NCBI GenBank assembly: GCA_031763025.1
Contig: JASSKH010000003.1
Coordinates: 4,392,718-4,456,717, forward strand
Source of the DNA: Macrocystis pyrifera
Taxonomy: Eukaryota > Sar > Phaeophyceae > Laminariales > Laminariaceae
Length of the DNA: 64,000 bases
Direction of reading: 5' to 3'
Shown here: one piece after another, positions 43,810 through 55,881 of the stretch
Layout: each line of letters begins with the position of its first letter
Position numbering within the stretch: the stretch's first letter is position 1
Notes under the pieces: generated by a model
The model's database searches: none
Told to the model about the DNA's origin: nothing
What the model saw: the letters and a program-made list of their open reading frames with translations, nothing else
Translations under genes and position numbers: made by a program

Positions 43810-44252
43810 CTGAGAGTCGTGACGGGACGGGACGGGACAGATTTGACTCGTTTGGCGGGGGAAAACAAAATGACAACAAACGGGACGGGACGGTAAAATG
43901 AGGACATAAAACGTTGGCGGGACGGGACGGCACGGGACAGCGGATGCCAAATTTCTTGACGAGACGGGACGGTAAAATTCAACGGGGCTGATTTTCACGA
44001 CGGGACGGGACGGTAAATATTTTTCCTCTCGGCGGGACGGGACGGTAAATATTTTTTCCTCGGCGGGACGGGACGGTAAATATTTTTCCTCGGCGGGACG
44101 GGACGGTAAATATTTTTTCCTCGGCGGGACGGGACGGTAAATATTTTTTCCTCCGCGAGACGGGACGGTAAATATTTTTTGCCACAGCGGGACGAGACGG
44201 TAATTTGTTTTTCTTCAGCGGGGCGGGACGGTAATTATAGTTTCTTCTTTCC
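43810..44252. repeat. left subterminal repeat array of the hAT-like element
   Basis: A unit of about 35-38 bp, core gcgggacgggacggtaaata followed by a T-rich spacer, repeats about eight times between 43985 and 44250. Looser copies precede it from 43810. Confidence 0.9.
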
Positions 44253-44369
44253 CGCCGCAAGGTCGGCGCGGTTGTACGCGAAAAAGTTCCCGCCCACCGC
44301 TGGTTCCGAGGGAGCTATCCCGACGCAGACGTTTTCTTCTCGACCCGCGCAGCCCAATGTGATGCGGAG

Positions 44370-44858
44370 GCCGCTCTAGGGTAGTGGTAAGGGTAGTGGT
44401 AAGGGACGCAGGTTATTCTGGCAGCTGGAAAGCGGTGCTTCGCTTCTTCTGATTTAGATCTTCTTATTGATGGCGAGAGCTGAGGCGGTGCTCTGGTAGA
44501 GAAGTGAGAGGTAGGGGGGCGGGACTCGACGCCCAGATATACTCGTCCCACCCCATGCCACAAGCTCCCCTAAATTCCTCTTATCTGATGTACTCCTGCA
44601 GAACTTTCCTATGGCTACCGATCGTTCTTCTGCTAATATAAGAACTTCTCACTTCGTAGTCCTACCTGCGTCAAGGAACATTACTCTCGCCTAACGGGCT
44701 ATCCGCCCTAGGGAACATTCCTAAAAGAACGTTACTCTCGACTAACGGAACATCGGCCGGGTTAATCCATTCTTTGGATTATTGTCGTATTCGTGAGACT
44801 AGAAGACTGCAACGTATTATCTATATCTATAGCCCATGAATACTCCACCCATATCACA
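44370..44858. repeat. LTR-like repeat, family B copy 2, nested in the hAT-like element
   Basis: Closely related to 8529-9028 from about ggtagtggtaaggg to tatcaca. The first few bases of the family are replaced. After the tatcaca end it continues ttagcctaccctgaata, which also follows copy 3, so copies 2 and 3 may carry some internal sequence. Confidence 0.75.
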
Positions 44859-45497
44859 TTAGCCTACCCTGAATAGTCGTATATGCAGACCACAAGATGG
44901 TCGGAGGGTGATGACAAAGTTCATCCCAAACGGCCAGGAAAAAGGTGGTCGAAGATGCGGCCATTCGAAACAAAAGAAATGAGGCTATAGATCCCCCCAC
45001 ACCTCGTATTAAAACCCAAACACTGCGTCTCTCGGTTTTAGTAGTCCTTAGTGCACGCAGCCCTCATAGCACTCTAGCTGTGTCTCTTCTGTCTCGCGTG
45101 ATGTCTACCTTGTTAGGACCTTCGCCACAAGACAAAGCATGGCGCCTAGCGGATATGCATATGTTTTTGAATTGTGATCACTGTTTGTCTCCTTCTTAGA
45201 GTTTCCTCGTTCGCCAACCCGGTTCAGCGAACAACCCTTTCGTACCTCCTTGGGCCCCAGACAATGGCTCCAGTAATACGCTTGTACGTCCTTCTTTTGC
45301 CTTCACTTCTGTCTTCGTTTTCTTCTTCAGCCTTCGCTTCGGTTTCTGTCTCCTTTTGCGTTCACACCAAGCCCCGAGAAGTGCTGCCCCTACACGGGCG
45401 ACGTCTTCTGATTTCTTCCACTCCTTCCCCAAGCACTGCTGTTGTTGCGTTGCCAGCTCATCATGGTGGCTGTGCTGATGGTTGTGCTTGCGCTGTG
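44859..45497. other. interior of the hAT-like element, unassigned
   Basis: Overlapping short ORFs on both strands (45174-45551 plus, 45196-45681 minus) have biased composition and no recognised domain. Confidence 0.4.
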
Positions 45498-46058
45498 TTA
45501 CTGTGTAACTGGTGGTTGTGGAGGTGGAGGTGGTGGCGGCGGCGGTGGTGATTCTAGTGCCGCTGCTGGTCGATCGACCCCGCCCGTGAGATAGGCATCC
45601 ATGGCGTCCGTGCCGGTCACACCAAAGATGATAGGAGAAGGCACTTTCACGCCTTGAGAGACAGCAACTTTGCATTGACATGCTTTGACTGACACCAAAC
45701 TACTAGGTTTTAATGTGTGACACTCGGCCCTACATCCTTGACAGCACACGTCCGCTTGATGACATGTCTCCTGAATTCTTTTTGGACCACACCAGCACTG
45801 CTGTGGTGTGACCGTGAGTTGAGTGGTCTCTGTGCTGTTTGTGTGTGGTGGCGAGCCTGTGGCAGGTGTTGTGTTATGATACGCTGCCTTCAGTTGGGAG
45901 TGGAAATACGAAGCATGAAGATTTCTAAAAAAAAAGAAAAAAAAAAAAACACCACCAGGTATACACTTACTACTTGGTAGTAATTTTATTCCTTTTCGTA
46001 GATGGTAATATTTGTACTTACCTTCATTTGAAAGTATATAAAACAAATCATCAACCAC
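45498..46058 (-). CDS. Cys-rich ORF with intron-like boundary inside the hAT-like element
   Basis: The minus strand has a strong donor, gaag|gtaagt at 46022/46021, and 97 bp later an acceptor preceded by a long T-tract, ttttttag|aaat at 45925/45924. The following exon-like frame encodes a Cys-rich stretch (CWCGPKRIQETCHQADVCC, then CRAEC and CQCKV) and ends in a Pro-run with a stop near 45498. I do not recognise the family. When the two sides are joined at these sites the long frame meets a stop at the end of the upstream exon, so either the splice choice differs or the gene is broken. It could be a host exon captured by the transposon. Confidence 0.35.
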   Translation of the reverse strand: MVDDLFYILSNEGKYKYYHLRKGIKLLPSSKCIPGGVFFFFFFFRNLHASYFHSQLKAAYHNTTPATGSPPHTNSTETTQLTVTPQQCWCGPKRIQETCHQADVCCQGCRAECHTLKPSSLVSVKACQCKVAVSQGVKVPSPIIFGVTGTDAMDAYLTGGVDRPAAALESPPPPPPPPPPQPPVTQ

Positions 46059-46439
46059 ATCAGCTGCTGATCAACACCAGCACAGCTTTTTCTGCTAAAA
46101 AAAAGAAGTAAATGTGGTGCGTAGCAATTCATACCATTGACCAGGTATTATACAACATGACGATGAAAATACGTCATCTGTGAGTTCGACCGGTTAATAA
46201 TTGAATAGTTGATATCTAATTTTGCAAGCTGGGTAATACGCCTACTACTATTTTATACGTACTTCATTCATAGATGGGAGTTGTGCACAATTTATGACAA
46301 CACACATGTATTTGTAAAGGAATTACTATTGAAGTTTGGTACAACTCGAAATTTCTTGATTAAATTGTAATTCGTGGTGGAAACGGATGGGAACAGACGA
46401 CCACGAATGTTTTTTCTAGGGGAAGAGGCCAGTTATGTC
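46059..46439. other. AT-rich interior of the hAT-like element
   Basis: No feature recognised. Confidence 0.4.
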
Positions 46440-46800
46440 CGCCGGAGGCAGTGTCACGACGGGACGGAACGATAGTTTCCTACGTGAGAGATTTTATCAG
46501 CGGGACGGGACGGTAATTTTACGATGTCACGGCGAGACGAGACGATAATTTTTCGGTGTCACGGCGGGACGGGACGGTAATTTTTCGGTGCCACGGCGGG
46601 ACGGGACGGTAATTTTTCGGTGTCACGGCGGAACGGGACGGTAATTTCCAACGGGAGAAATTATTCAGGCGGGACGGGACGGTAAGTGACGACGGTCAGG
46701 GATCTTGTCGGCGGGACGGGACGGCGGGACCATTTTGACGGCGGTTTTACCGTCCCGTCCCGTCCCGCCGTTACCACCGATACCGTCCCGCCGAAATTAC
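46440..46800. repeat. right subterminal repeat array of the hAT-like element
   Basis: Repeats of cggcgggacgggacggtaat with a ttttcggtgtca spacer, about seven units. The last 60 bp switch strand (ttttaccgtcccgtcccgtc), which makes the very end an inverted copy. Confidence 0.9.
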
Positions 46801-46822
46801 CGTGATAAGCCTTGCTTACAAT

Positions 46823-47905
46823 AGTATCGAAGAAAAAACTTAAAATGAGAAAGACGTAGAAGGCAGATATACCTTGTGCACAGGTTTCCTGGGGATTTTT
46901 TCCGGGGTTTTCTTCTTTCAGTAATCTTTTGAGTGATCAACGTTCAATTCAAGCTCATCACGCTGCACATTGTCGGATGGCAAGCATAATAATAATATGA
47001 AAAGCAATTACGAGTATGAACGGCCGCACGTGCATGGTCTTACCTGGAGCCAGCAAATAAATTAAAAAAACGAGGGAGCAAAGCGACCAAAGTTTTTTTT
47101 TGCCGATAGGCGAAAAAAAAGTACTTCGTATAGCGGTGGGTGCAGGCTTCGTCTGTCTGTAACTAATGTTGTGTTTTTGTAATAGTGATTGCGAGAGCTG
47201 CACCTAACCGATTTCCACACACTCGACATTTACAGAAGCGGACAATCGTGGGCTAACGCGTGAAACTTGTTTCGCTGCACAAGCTGTCTCGAGTTTGTCA
47301 CTGTCGGAGTGCTGCTATGGTCTTGGCGATTTTTTGGGAGCGGGGCTATTTCGTTTGTAGTTTGACTGCGTTTTCTGTGAACTCACACGGCCTACGGCAT
47401 GTAACAGACAAACTAGCATTCTCTATCTATCTGCTGGTACTGGCCGACAATACGAGTACTACAGCTTTTGGGTCTGTTTACGCTGGTCCACAACACGGAT
47501 GCTGGCTACGTTTGACTTGATGATCTCCGTCTGTTAGATACTGGTACACTTCTTTCTTCTCGCCTTTCCTCTGGATATTTTCAATAGGTCTGACGATGTT
47601 TTTCTGCAGCGACCGGTTCAGTTTGCCTATGATATTTCCACGAGCACTTACTTATGGTGAGTAAGCAGCTAGCCCGGTCGGGTGAAGTCAATAACTATTA
47701 ACTACGTGCAGGTGGAAGAACGTGCCCATGGGAAGTCATCATCGGGCTTACAGGTGTGCGCATCGTATCTTCTATTGAACCTGAATCGGGTAGTTTCTCG
47801 AACAAAACATATTTCCATTACGCTCGTGAATCCTCGTTAGGGGCGACAAGCAGAAACATTCTTCCCCCGAAACATATAAACCCAATAAGTTCTTCGCATA
47901 TATAT
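46823..47905. other. unassigned DNA
   Basis: No supported gene. A poly-T/poly-A hairpin, tttttttttgccgataggcg followed by an A-run, lies at about 47093-47120. Confidence 0.4.
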
Positions 47906-47910
47906 CAAAC

Positions 47911-48175
47911 TGTTGATTGATCCCTAAAGGTATGGGCGCAGTGGCACGGGAACGTGTGGCTGACTCCAGACATGACACGGAACTCCTCTTATATTACATC
48001 CTCGTTGTAGAGTTGACTCGCCTCACATGCAGTAGAGGGTTCCACCTGACGAGTGGCATTGGTGGGCACACATTACCCCGATATCCCAATACCCTATTGC
48101 CGGAATCCCTTTCCAGCGTGGAACTCCCCAATCTACCATGGATCTTATATGTCGTGTATCTAAGTACAATCAACA
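47911..48175 (-). repeat. 3' LTR (inferred orientation)
   Basis: TGTTG...CAACA termini. It differs from the other LTR at only a handful of positions, which suggests a fairly young insertion. Confidence 0.85.
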
Positions 48176-49964
48176 TCCCCCCTACTCAATATGCACGACC
48201 ATACTCATATCCCCCCTGCTCCTGTGCATGAGCAATGTTCCCCTCAGCTCTGTGGCAAACACATAAAACTCTCGAAATCCAATGCCAGGTAAAACGGCAT
48301 TCTTCTCGGATTCAGTCAGGTAAAACGGCATTTTCCGCGGAATTGGTCAAACGATATTCAGTGGAACCTCGTCGACTTAGTACAGTGATCTCCGGGGCCT
48401 TCCCCTCGCCAAACGCTACTGGTGTCTACAGGCACACTATCATAATCATTCGTATTGTCTCCAGCGCGCACGCTCGAAAAGATCAACTTACGAATTCGGC
48501 GAGAATTCAACTCCCGACCCACCCTAGGGAACTATATAGCACTACCTGCTAGACCACTCAGTCAGTACTGACTTTGAACAAAAGCACAAATTTTCAAGAA
48601 CCAAAAAAAATCAAACTCTCAATTTCCGAAATACTACCCAAACCTTCCAAATCAGAAAACATTTTCTATGGACCGCACACGCCCCCATGCGCTTCATAGT
48701 CTCTCTTCAACCTTATCCACAAAATCTCCCTCTATTTCATGAGGAATTAATGCAAATCATATAAAATATCACAGTAGTCCTACTCATCAAAAATAAAATT
48801 AAGCCAAGAAATTAAATGCCAGAGATCGCGAGGAACCCCGTTCCCCCGGACAAGAGTCGCCCCTTATCCCCTACTCCCGTCATTGATACACAGATCGCGA
48901 CGGTAATGCGAGATAGCATACATTCCTCCACTTGAAAATTATTTGATATTGAAACTACTCGAAAACACCAAAAAATCTCGCGGACTCCAAATCGACCAGA
49001 AAAACAATTCCAACATACAAGCAATGAAAATATTCATCCAGATTCAAAGGCAACCACATTTCAGTAAGAATCACCCCGATGCCCCGAACATTACTGATGT
49101 TGCCTCCGCCGCGGCTGCCTCTCCGTTCGGTCTCATGGCGTCACCGCAGCTCGGGTCATCCAGCTATTCCTCCTGGTGCGGACGTAAGTCCTTGCCGGTG
49201 GCGCCTCGATCCCTTCTCTTGGGGCACCGCATCCCGAACAGATGTTGATCCAGACTCCTCCCCCTGCGCTCATCTTCGCTCTCTCCCTCGACTCTTTCCT
49301 CGTGGGCAACGTCCCCCCCATCAACCACCTGCGGGCGTGGTGCTTCAGCAGTCCAGGCGGATTCTGCCAGAACGCTTTCAGCGTCGCTTCCGCGGTCTCC
49401 ACCTTCCCTCCCGGCTCCTACCGGCCAAACACCCTCTTTCATATAATAATATACGTTCTACATGTCGCCAGCGCGCAGCGAACCCACAGGTTCAGGCAGA
49501 TGCTTGGCTATCCCGGGGTGTTGCAGCAGCGACGGTTACGCGGCGGTCGACACGACGGCGGCGGGAACGGTGCTTACTGCATGCGCTTCATCGTCGCGAC
49601 AAAAGTGCAGCAATCCTCTGACTGCTGACGTTGCTGACGGTGCTGCTGGAGCTGCTGCTGTCCCTGCAACTACTACTCTCCAGCGTCTTCGCCACCAGTG
49701 CCAAGCGATTCTACCAGGTCCGGCTCAACCTTGGCCCCGCTGGGATCGCTGCTGCTCTCCTGGTGCGGCATCTCCTGACTCTTCTTCTTACACACACGTC
49801 CGCTCCTCCAGGACCTCGATCTCATCTTCAAAATACACACACATGCTGGCTCCCTCACGAAGCACATCATCTAAAAAGGATAGACATGCTGGAAGCAGGT
49901 TCCCGCCTCTTTGGGTTGGCCTGGGCTACGCTTGCCAATAGAAGATCACCGGTATCCACTAGTG
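48176..49964. other. interior of the compact LTR element
   Basis: Short minus-strand ORFs (49133-49402, 49164-49442, 49673-49870) overlap in different frames and show no known motif. A short direct repeat aggtaaaacggcatt occurs twice near 48288-48333. A tRNA-like sequence lies at about 48496-48570. Confidence 0.5.
48496..48570 (-). repeat. tRNA-like sequence inside the LTR element
   Basis: The minus strand contains an A-box-like tgactgagtggtctagc and a T-arm-like cgggagttgaattctcg with four of five stem pairs possible. The acceptor stem does not close. It is read as a tRNA-derived fragment and not a working tRNA gene. Confidence 0.35.
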
Positions 49965-50230
49965 TGTTGATTGATCCCTAAAGGTATAGGCGCAGCTGGC
50001 ACGGGAACGCGTGGCTGACTCCAGACATGACACGGAACTCCTCTTATATTACATCCTCGCTGTAGAGTTGACTCGCCTCACATGCAGTAGAGGGTTCCAC
50101 CTGACGAGTGGCATTGGTGGGCACACATTTCCCCGATATCCCAATACCCTATTGCCGGAATCCCTTTCCAGCGTGGAACTCCCCAATCTACCATGGATCT
50201 TATATGTCGTGTATCTGAGTACAATCAACA
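49965..50230 (-). repeat. 5' LTR (inferred orientation)
   Basis: Direct repeat of 47911-48175, followed by the second copy of the caaac target duplication. Confidence 0.85.
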
Positions 50231-50235
50231 CAAAC

Positions 50236-53200
50236 ATATTCCGCTCTCAGAAGCTGTGCACCGCCCGTACGTGTCGGATGTAGTTTGCAAGCACAGCATG
50301 TTACATTTCTTGTGGAACAATCAAGACACGTGAACCATACGTTGATTAACAGAATGCCCAACACAAGAACACAACCATCCTCGTAGCATCAACGGAGTAA
50401 AAACGTCGCCTACAAGCGGTGGCAGAATCCATCCCTGACGCATATCGAGACAGTGCACATGCTGCACGCATCGTACGCCACAAGACTTAATCTAACAGTA
50501 TTGTTCGGACCGCCCGCACTCGACGTGCGGAATCATTTTGGGCTAGAATTTCAGCCCGCCTGACACATTTCGTCTCGGGCGCATACAACTCGCACTCCCC
50601 TCTGAATTTCCAATTTTCGTCGTCTCCTTCGGATGCTTAAAAGTTCCGGGAAAGCTCGTCGGGTGCATAGGACTTGATGCACCTTCCACCTTGGTGCTGC
50701 TGCCAAAAGTGATTGTGATGGTCTTTCTGTGCCCCCGCTGCCATCTCATACCCCCTGGCAAACGCGCGAAAATCTGGATGGCATTGACGACAGCACAGCT
50801 ACCCTCTGCCCCCCCCCCTGATCTCGGGCAGCTTGATGTTCTGCATACTATCGGCTCAAACTGAAGTCATCAGCGATTCAAGCAAAGCGTTTGCCACGAG
50901 TGGTGCTTATGGGGCCTCCACTACCAACGAAAGCGCGGCAGTTGGTCCTGATGGGGGCACCTGTCGCGCGAACAACCCTTAGCGGTTCCCTGGTGTTGAT
51001 GTGGCCGTGATGCCTGCGTCACCACCCGTGAAACGTCGAAAGTGGGAAGGACGTGTCAGCCCAAATGCCGCAAGAAAATTACCGGAATTATACAAGCCCT
51101 CACTCGAGCATCCGAAACTTTAGAACACGAAAACGGGCTGGGTTTTACTTGCTGTTTTAACAGTACACCTCGAGGTGGCCGGCCTTGTTGCTCAAACTGG
51201 GGATAACGACGTTCGTTACCGCTTCCATATCCGCGACGACATCGTTCTCCTTCAGATTCGCACCATTGTAGCTATCCTCCGGCACGTGTGAACATAGCGA
51301 CATCGGTCCCGTTCCAGTGTTATGTCTACATCGTCTTGGCGCCCGCCCTACTGGCGGAGGGGCTGTTCCACTAACGCGAAGGTTCATGGCGAAGGTTCGC
51401 CTCCGCGAAGTCTTCTGCACGGAAGTTTGAAAAATAGCTATTCGCCAATCCTAAAACATGCATACTATTGCAGGCGCCGTGGCAAAGTAGGACACTGAAT
51501 CGCATGGAAACCTCTAGGCGCATGCATACTCCGGCCGACGACGGTGGCAGGGGAAACAAGAGTCATGGTACGTTTAACACGGCACGCAGTACAACTACAC
51601 CCATATCGCTGGTGCTGCTGAAGCATAAACGGCACGACCTGCCGTACCCTACCTACTGCTTTGGCACGGCACGAGAAATCACAACGATAGGCTTATTGCT
51701 CACAGAGGTGGTGTGCAGCGTCAGTCACCACGAACAAGTAGATAGAGGTTGGGGTAAAATCAAACGTCTAATTTACCCTCAAAGCTTGATGCAAAGTGCG
51801 CAAAAACGGCGACGAAAAGAAGTGCCGGTGACTACTTAGTCCGAGTGCTGCTCACCTGAATCAAGATTTCCTCCCTACCCTCTTCATGGAAAACGCCGGC
51901 GTTCGCGTTATCACCAATGGGCCCTTGCTTTCCGTCGCCGTTCGGGATTCACCCATCGTGCACGCCTGCTCCTCCTCCCTCACCCCACCTCCACACCTGC
52001 TACGACGGGTGTGGGTTCAGCGCTGAGAGCTACGGCACCGTGGAGTGTTTCACCCAGGAAGTGAAACCGGCGGCGAGGCGAGTTCCCTCTGCCCCATCTC
52101 CGTCGCACGTAGCTCACTCGCCGCGCCGGGCAGGTGTGGTGTCCTTTCCTGTCCGCCAAGACGAGAACCTTTGCCGTTGGCGTTTTCACCACGGCGTGCG
52201 GTTCCGGACTTGGGTCTTGCCATGGGGTTGAGCGTACAACCCTCACCACCCTCACCCGGCGGGCCTGCTCTTTGCGCCGACTTTCATGCACGCCTACTGC
52301 TTACTACTGGTTGGTTTGTAGGGTTCCTTCAGCGAATTGACTCCCTCAGCAAGCAACGCCTGTGTTGGCCTTCCTGCGCTCCCTCTCCACCGTCGCCGCC
52401 GCTGCAAGAGCATCGCTTTCGGCTGCGTGCAAGACAATCGCACGACAAACACACCACGTATATGTTGCAGGTATGCGACACCACTTTAGCATATCTTATT
52501 TTCTTATTTCGGATCAGACTCATTTCTTTTCATGTGAGACGGGGTGTGTCCTACTCAACTTCCAGTGTAAATAATGCCACATCCTTATCTTTCTCCAAAT
52601 CTCGAGCCTGAAGCTATAAACTCCTGTCGCGTACTGTAGTTGTTTTATCTGGTGTCAGCATACTGCCTGGTGTTGCACTATTTCTAGAGTGAAAGAGGGG
52701 CGTGAATGCAAATAGAAAAAAGAACAAGAGGTGGTACATCGTCAGTGCCAGCAGTGCTGCCAGTACCACTACCTCTCCGCATTGTTCTCAGCATGATTTC
52801 AAACGCCACTCATCGTTCGACTAATAATATCAAAACGTAGAGCGCGAAAATGGTACCGATCATTGCTCCTGTCAGTGCTGCTGCTGTAGGTACATATATA
52901 ATCAGTGCGGTGACCAATAACTACGATATGTGTTGGATGGACTGCTGCGCAAGTCAAAACCGGTGCCCCGCCGGGTGCGTGTAGCGATGAGGCCAAGAGG
53001 TGCCTCGCAGGTAGTTCTTCTTATACTTCTGTAGCATTACAGTGCTGTAGCTCTACATACCACTCTGAACGGAAGTATAAGGATGTTTTCGTATCCATAA
53101 AAATGTGTACACGCTAGCTATATTTCCGTTCAGAACGGTACCGGGTGACATATTCGAGCTGTATATCATCAGTACCAGGCGTAACTACAACAACACACAG

Positions 53201-53576
53201 CTGCTGCTGCTGCTGTGGGGGGAGGTGTGAGTACAAAGAAATAGGCGAAGCTTGTAGGGTGCAGGCAATAGGGGTCAATCCTGCCCAAGTAGTAGCGCAC
53301 CAAGAGGCAGAGTCCGTACAGCAGTACACGCACCTTGTACAAGGTACGTACGGCTGTACCTGGTCTGGTAGGTCGGAGGAAAAGTCTACAGCAGCAGTGC
53401 TCGACGTGCATACTCTGCATTCATCGCCACTCTTGTACAAGACGACACTACAGTAACAGGCACCTGGTGTATAGACGTCTCCTCCGTTGTATCTGTCCTG
53501 GAGGCAAGCTGATGGGACTCCATTAGAGCAGTCTCCCACCCGGCGACCAAGTTGCGCCTGCCGTAGCAAGCTCTCA
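50236..53576. other. unassigned DNA
   Basis: No supported gene. Several medium ORFs (51468-51839 plus, 52045-52611 plus, 53114-53665 minus) overlap others and carry no recognised domain. A hairpin of 10 perfect pairs, ctgaacggaa at 53065-53074 with ttccgttcag at 53124-53133, flanks an AT-rich loop. Confidence 0.4.
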
Positions 53577-54580
53577 TACTGCGACCGCGAAGGGCCGCCG
53601 TTGCCGGCGAGCGGTGCAGTCGCTCGCGTCGGACTACTTTCGCCTCCTGGGCGAACGTGGGGCATCTGACCCTCCCCTCTTGTCTGACCGTAAAATAACC
53701 AACTGGGATACTCGATTGGAGGTGTTGAGTTGGATCATTGACATTGATGCCCTTACAGTTACGCTACCGCCGCGTGAGCGAGGCAAGCTGAGCGAGCTTT
53801 TCGCGGCTTGGCCTGTGTCTTGGACTTGCGCTTCCGCGAAGCAGGTGTCGACGCTCGTCGGGTTGCTCATGCACGTATCCTTCGCCGTCCGTTCGGTGTC
53901 GTTCTGCGTGCAGCGCATGTTGGCCTCGGTGGGGATGCCGCGTATCACCGCCGGCGCTGACTTCGCTTGTCGTACCGACAACCCCGGGCGGCGGGTCGCC
54001 CTCGGTCCCGAGATCCATGGGGACCTCGAGGTTTGGCGATGGTTTGTTGCTGAGGGACTCGGCGCATGGGGGGGTTGTCTGTCGGCTCAGATGTACCACT
54101 TGCTTGAGCACCCGGCCCGGCGTAATCTGTTTTCGGATGCTTCCAAAATTCTCTCTTGAACCTGGGGTGTACTGACGCTACGCGCTCGACCCCGCCGAGT
54201 CTCGTTTCTGCGGCTCAAGCAAGGCCGTCGCTGGCGAGAACGACATTTCCAGCAATATGCTTGAACTGTTGGGAATGGTGGTGTCGGCGTGGGTCCTTGT
54301 GTCTCCGTGCGCGTAGCGCCCGTCAGCGACGGGCGACTGCGTCTTGATACGTGGGAACAATCAAGCCGCCGTGGAGTAGGTGCGTTGGTGCCGTGGGGGT
54401 AACGAGCCCCGATCAGGTGCGTTGATGCGCCTCCTCGGGGCATTGGAATTGCATTCTGGTTGGCATTTTGATGCAAACCACGTGCGGGAAGTTTTGAACG
54501 TCGCTGCAGATGGTATCTCATGCTGGGATCGCGACCTTGTCCTCCGTAACCTGCACTCCATTCGCCCTGACGTTTCATGA
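53577..54580 (+). pseudogene. RT C-terminus and RNase H of the plus-strand element
   Basis: The frame from about 53577 to 54159 reads GRRCRRAVQSLASDYF and continues through the RT connection domain to NLFSDASK (RNase H first Asp). RNase H then continues over shifted frames: NMLELLGMVVSAWVLV near 54258, a RGNNQAAVE block with Asn where the other family has Asp, NEPRSGALMRLLG near 54405, and a terminal NVAADGISCW block near 54505. The reverse transcriptase catalytic motif lies outside the truncated sequence. Confidence 0.75.
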
Positions 54581-54592
54581 CGGGCTCAGGAC

Positions 54593-55665
54593 TTGGGGGG
54601 TGCCGCAACGTCTCTCTGTACTTCGTTGTTGGCCTCGAGCTCATGCGCAACGCAGTTGCGGTCTGGTCTGAACAGACTTATCTGGGGCATTTTGGCTCCT
54701 AGGTGGACTTTCTGGTACATTGTGGAGTGCCGGTGTTTCTACAGCACGGGAGTGATTATATGGTCAACGTCTGGCGCTTGTTTGAGTACGTAGCGTACGC
54801 GTTTGCCACCAAAACATTGCGGTCGGCGACCATCGAGAGTCATTTGGCGGCGATCAAATACTTTTACCGCATTTCGCGCGGTTTCGAGCTCGACACAACC
54901 CCCTCCGTTATCGCTAGAGCCCTCAAAGGCGCTGCTCGTTTGCACGCCGACGCGGGAAATCAAGCAACCGTGCGTCGACCTATTTCATGGGTGATGTCGC
55001 TTGCTGGCGAGGCTCTGATCCCGTCGTGGTGCGATGGGGTCGGGTCCTGTGGCTTGCTCTGTGTGCATCGTTTCGCTTCCTGACCCGCGCGTCGGAAATG
55101 TTTATGGAAACGAGGTCGCGAATTCACGAGTCGTATTGTTTGCGGCGGGCCGATGTAGCGTTCTTCCGCGGTGATGCCCAGCTGGTTGAAGAAGCGCTGT
55201 GGTCGACCGCTGACCGCGTTGAGGTCCGCTTTCGCGGATCAAAGGGGAATCAGTTGCGAAAGGGGGCTGTCCTGATGCGCGTGCGGGAGGGTCCTCCGAG
55301 GCCCGTGGGCGCCGGGGGGGGGGGGCGCGTCGATCTTATGATCGAGTTGATGTCTTGTTACTTGTTCCTTCCCTCGTCAGCCGGTCCCCCTGGTTGCGTT
55401 AGGTGCTGGTAGCGGCAGTGGGGCCATGTGGACCAAGCAACAAGCGACGTCTGCTCTGCGAGCGGTGGTTGCGTTGACGGACGTGCGGGCGGAGGATTAC
55501 GCGCTGAATACCCTGGGGGCTGGAGGCGCAACTCACCTGTTGGCTGGGGGGGCTACACCAGAGTTCTTGCAGCGTGAGGGTCGGTGGACGTCCGACGCGT
55601 ACAAGGCGTACGTACGTAGTAACGGGGAGGACGCAGGTTGGGTAGCAATCGTGATGGCTCAATAG
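54593..55665 (+). pseudogene. tyrosine recombinase of the plus-strand element
   Basis: Readable over four frames: 54593-54793, 54703-55083, 54987-55412 and 55426-55665. Recognisable parts are an N-terminal SAM-like segment (SATIESHLAAIKYFYR), FRFLTRASEMFM with the first catalytic Arg, FRGSKGNQ with the Lys, REGRW and a SDAYKAYVRSN segment with the nucleophile Tyr. The HxxR box is replaced by ALNTLGAG, so both of its catalytic residues are missing. The gene should be inactive. Confidence 0.75.
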
Positions 55666-55881
55666 GGCACGGGTAACGGGATCCATGGGCAGGGTACGGA
55701 GTTGGGGCAAGTGAGAAAAACCTCCCCGGGCTAGGCAGGAAGCAGTACCAACTGGAACGTGTGTAGGTATGGTTATACGAGCCAGGTGGTCAAACGGAGA
55801 GGCAGTAAGGTACCGCAACAATGCACGGGGTGGGGGCGGGGGTAGCGTAGGCATCCGTGAAGTGAGTCAACCCCATGTTGG

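Larger units (their letters stand above)
43792..46814. mobile_element. hAT-like DNA transposon, non-autonomous (3.0 kb)
   Basis: The termini are inverted repeats, caaggcttatcac at 43792-43804 and gtgataagccttg at 46802-46814. They are flanked by a perfect 8-bp direct repeat cttacaat (43784-43791 and 46815-46822). An 8-bp target duplication with ends of the form YARNG is diagnostic for the hAT superfamily. Subterminal arrays of GGGACGG words at both ends fit hAT transposase-binding regions. I found no hAT transposase (no BED finger or RNase-H-fold dimerisation block), so the element looks mobilised in trans. Confidence 0.8.
47911..50230 (-). mobile_element. compact non-autonomous LTR retrotransposon (2.3 kb)
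   Basis: Two near-identical direct repeats, 47911-48175 (265 bp) and 49965-50230 (266 bp), both start TGTTGATTG and end CAATCAACA. The whole is flanked by a perfect 5-bp duplication caaac (47906-47910 and 50231-50235). On the minus strand a purine tract, gagtagggggga (plus 48176-48187), directly precedes the LTR at 47911-48175, and tggataccggtgatc lies six bases inside the other LTR as a possible primer-binding site. Transcription is therefore inferred to be minus. The 1.8-kb interior has no gag-pol domain that I recognise. Confidence 0.85.

Noticed and set aside
49079-49981. Plus-strand ORFs up to 180 codons inside the compact LTR element
   Set aside because: They overlap each other in several frames, have Ser/Arg/Pro-biased composition and run against the inferred transcription direction.
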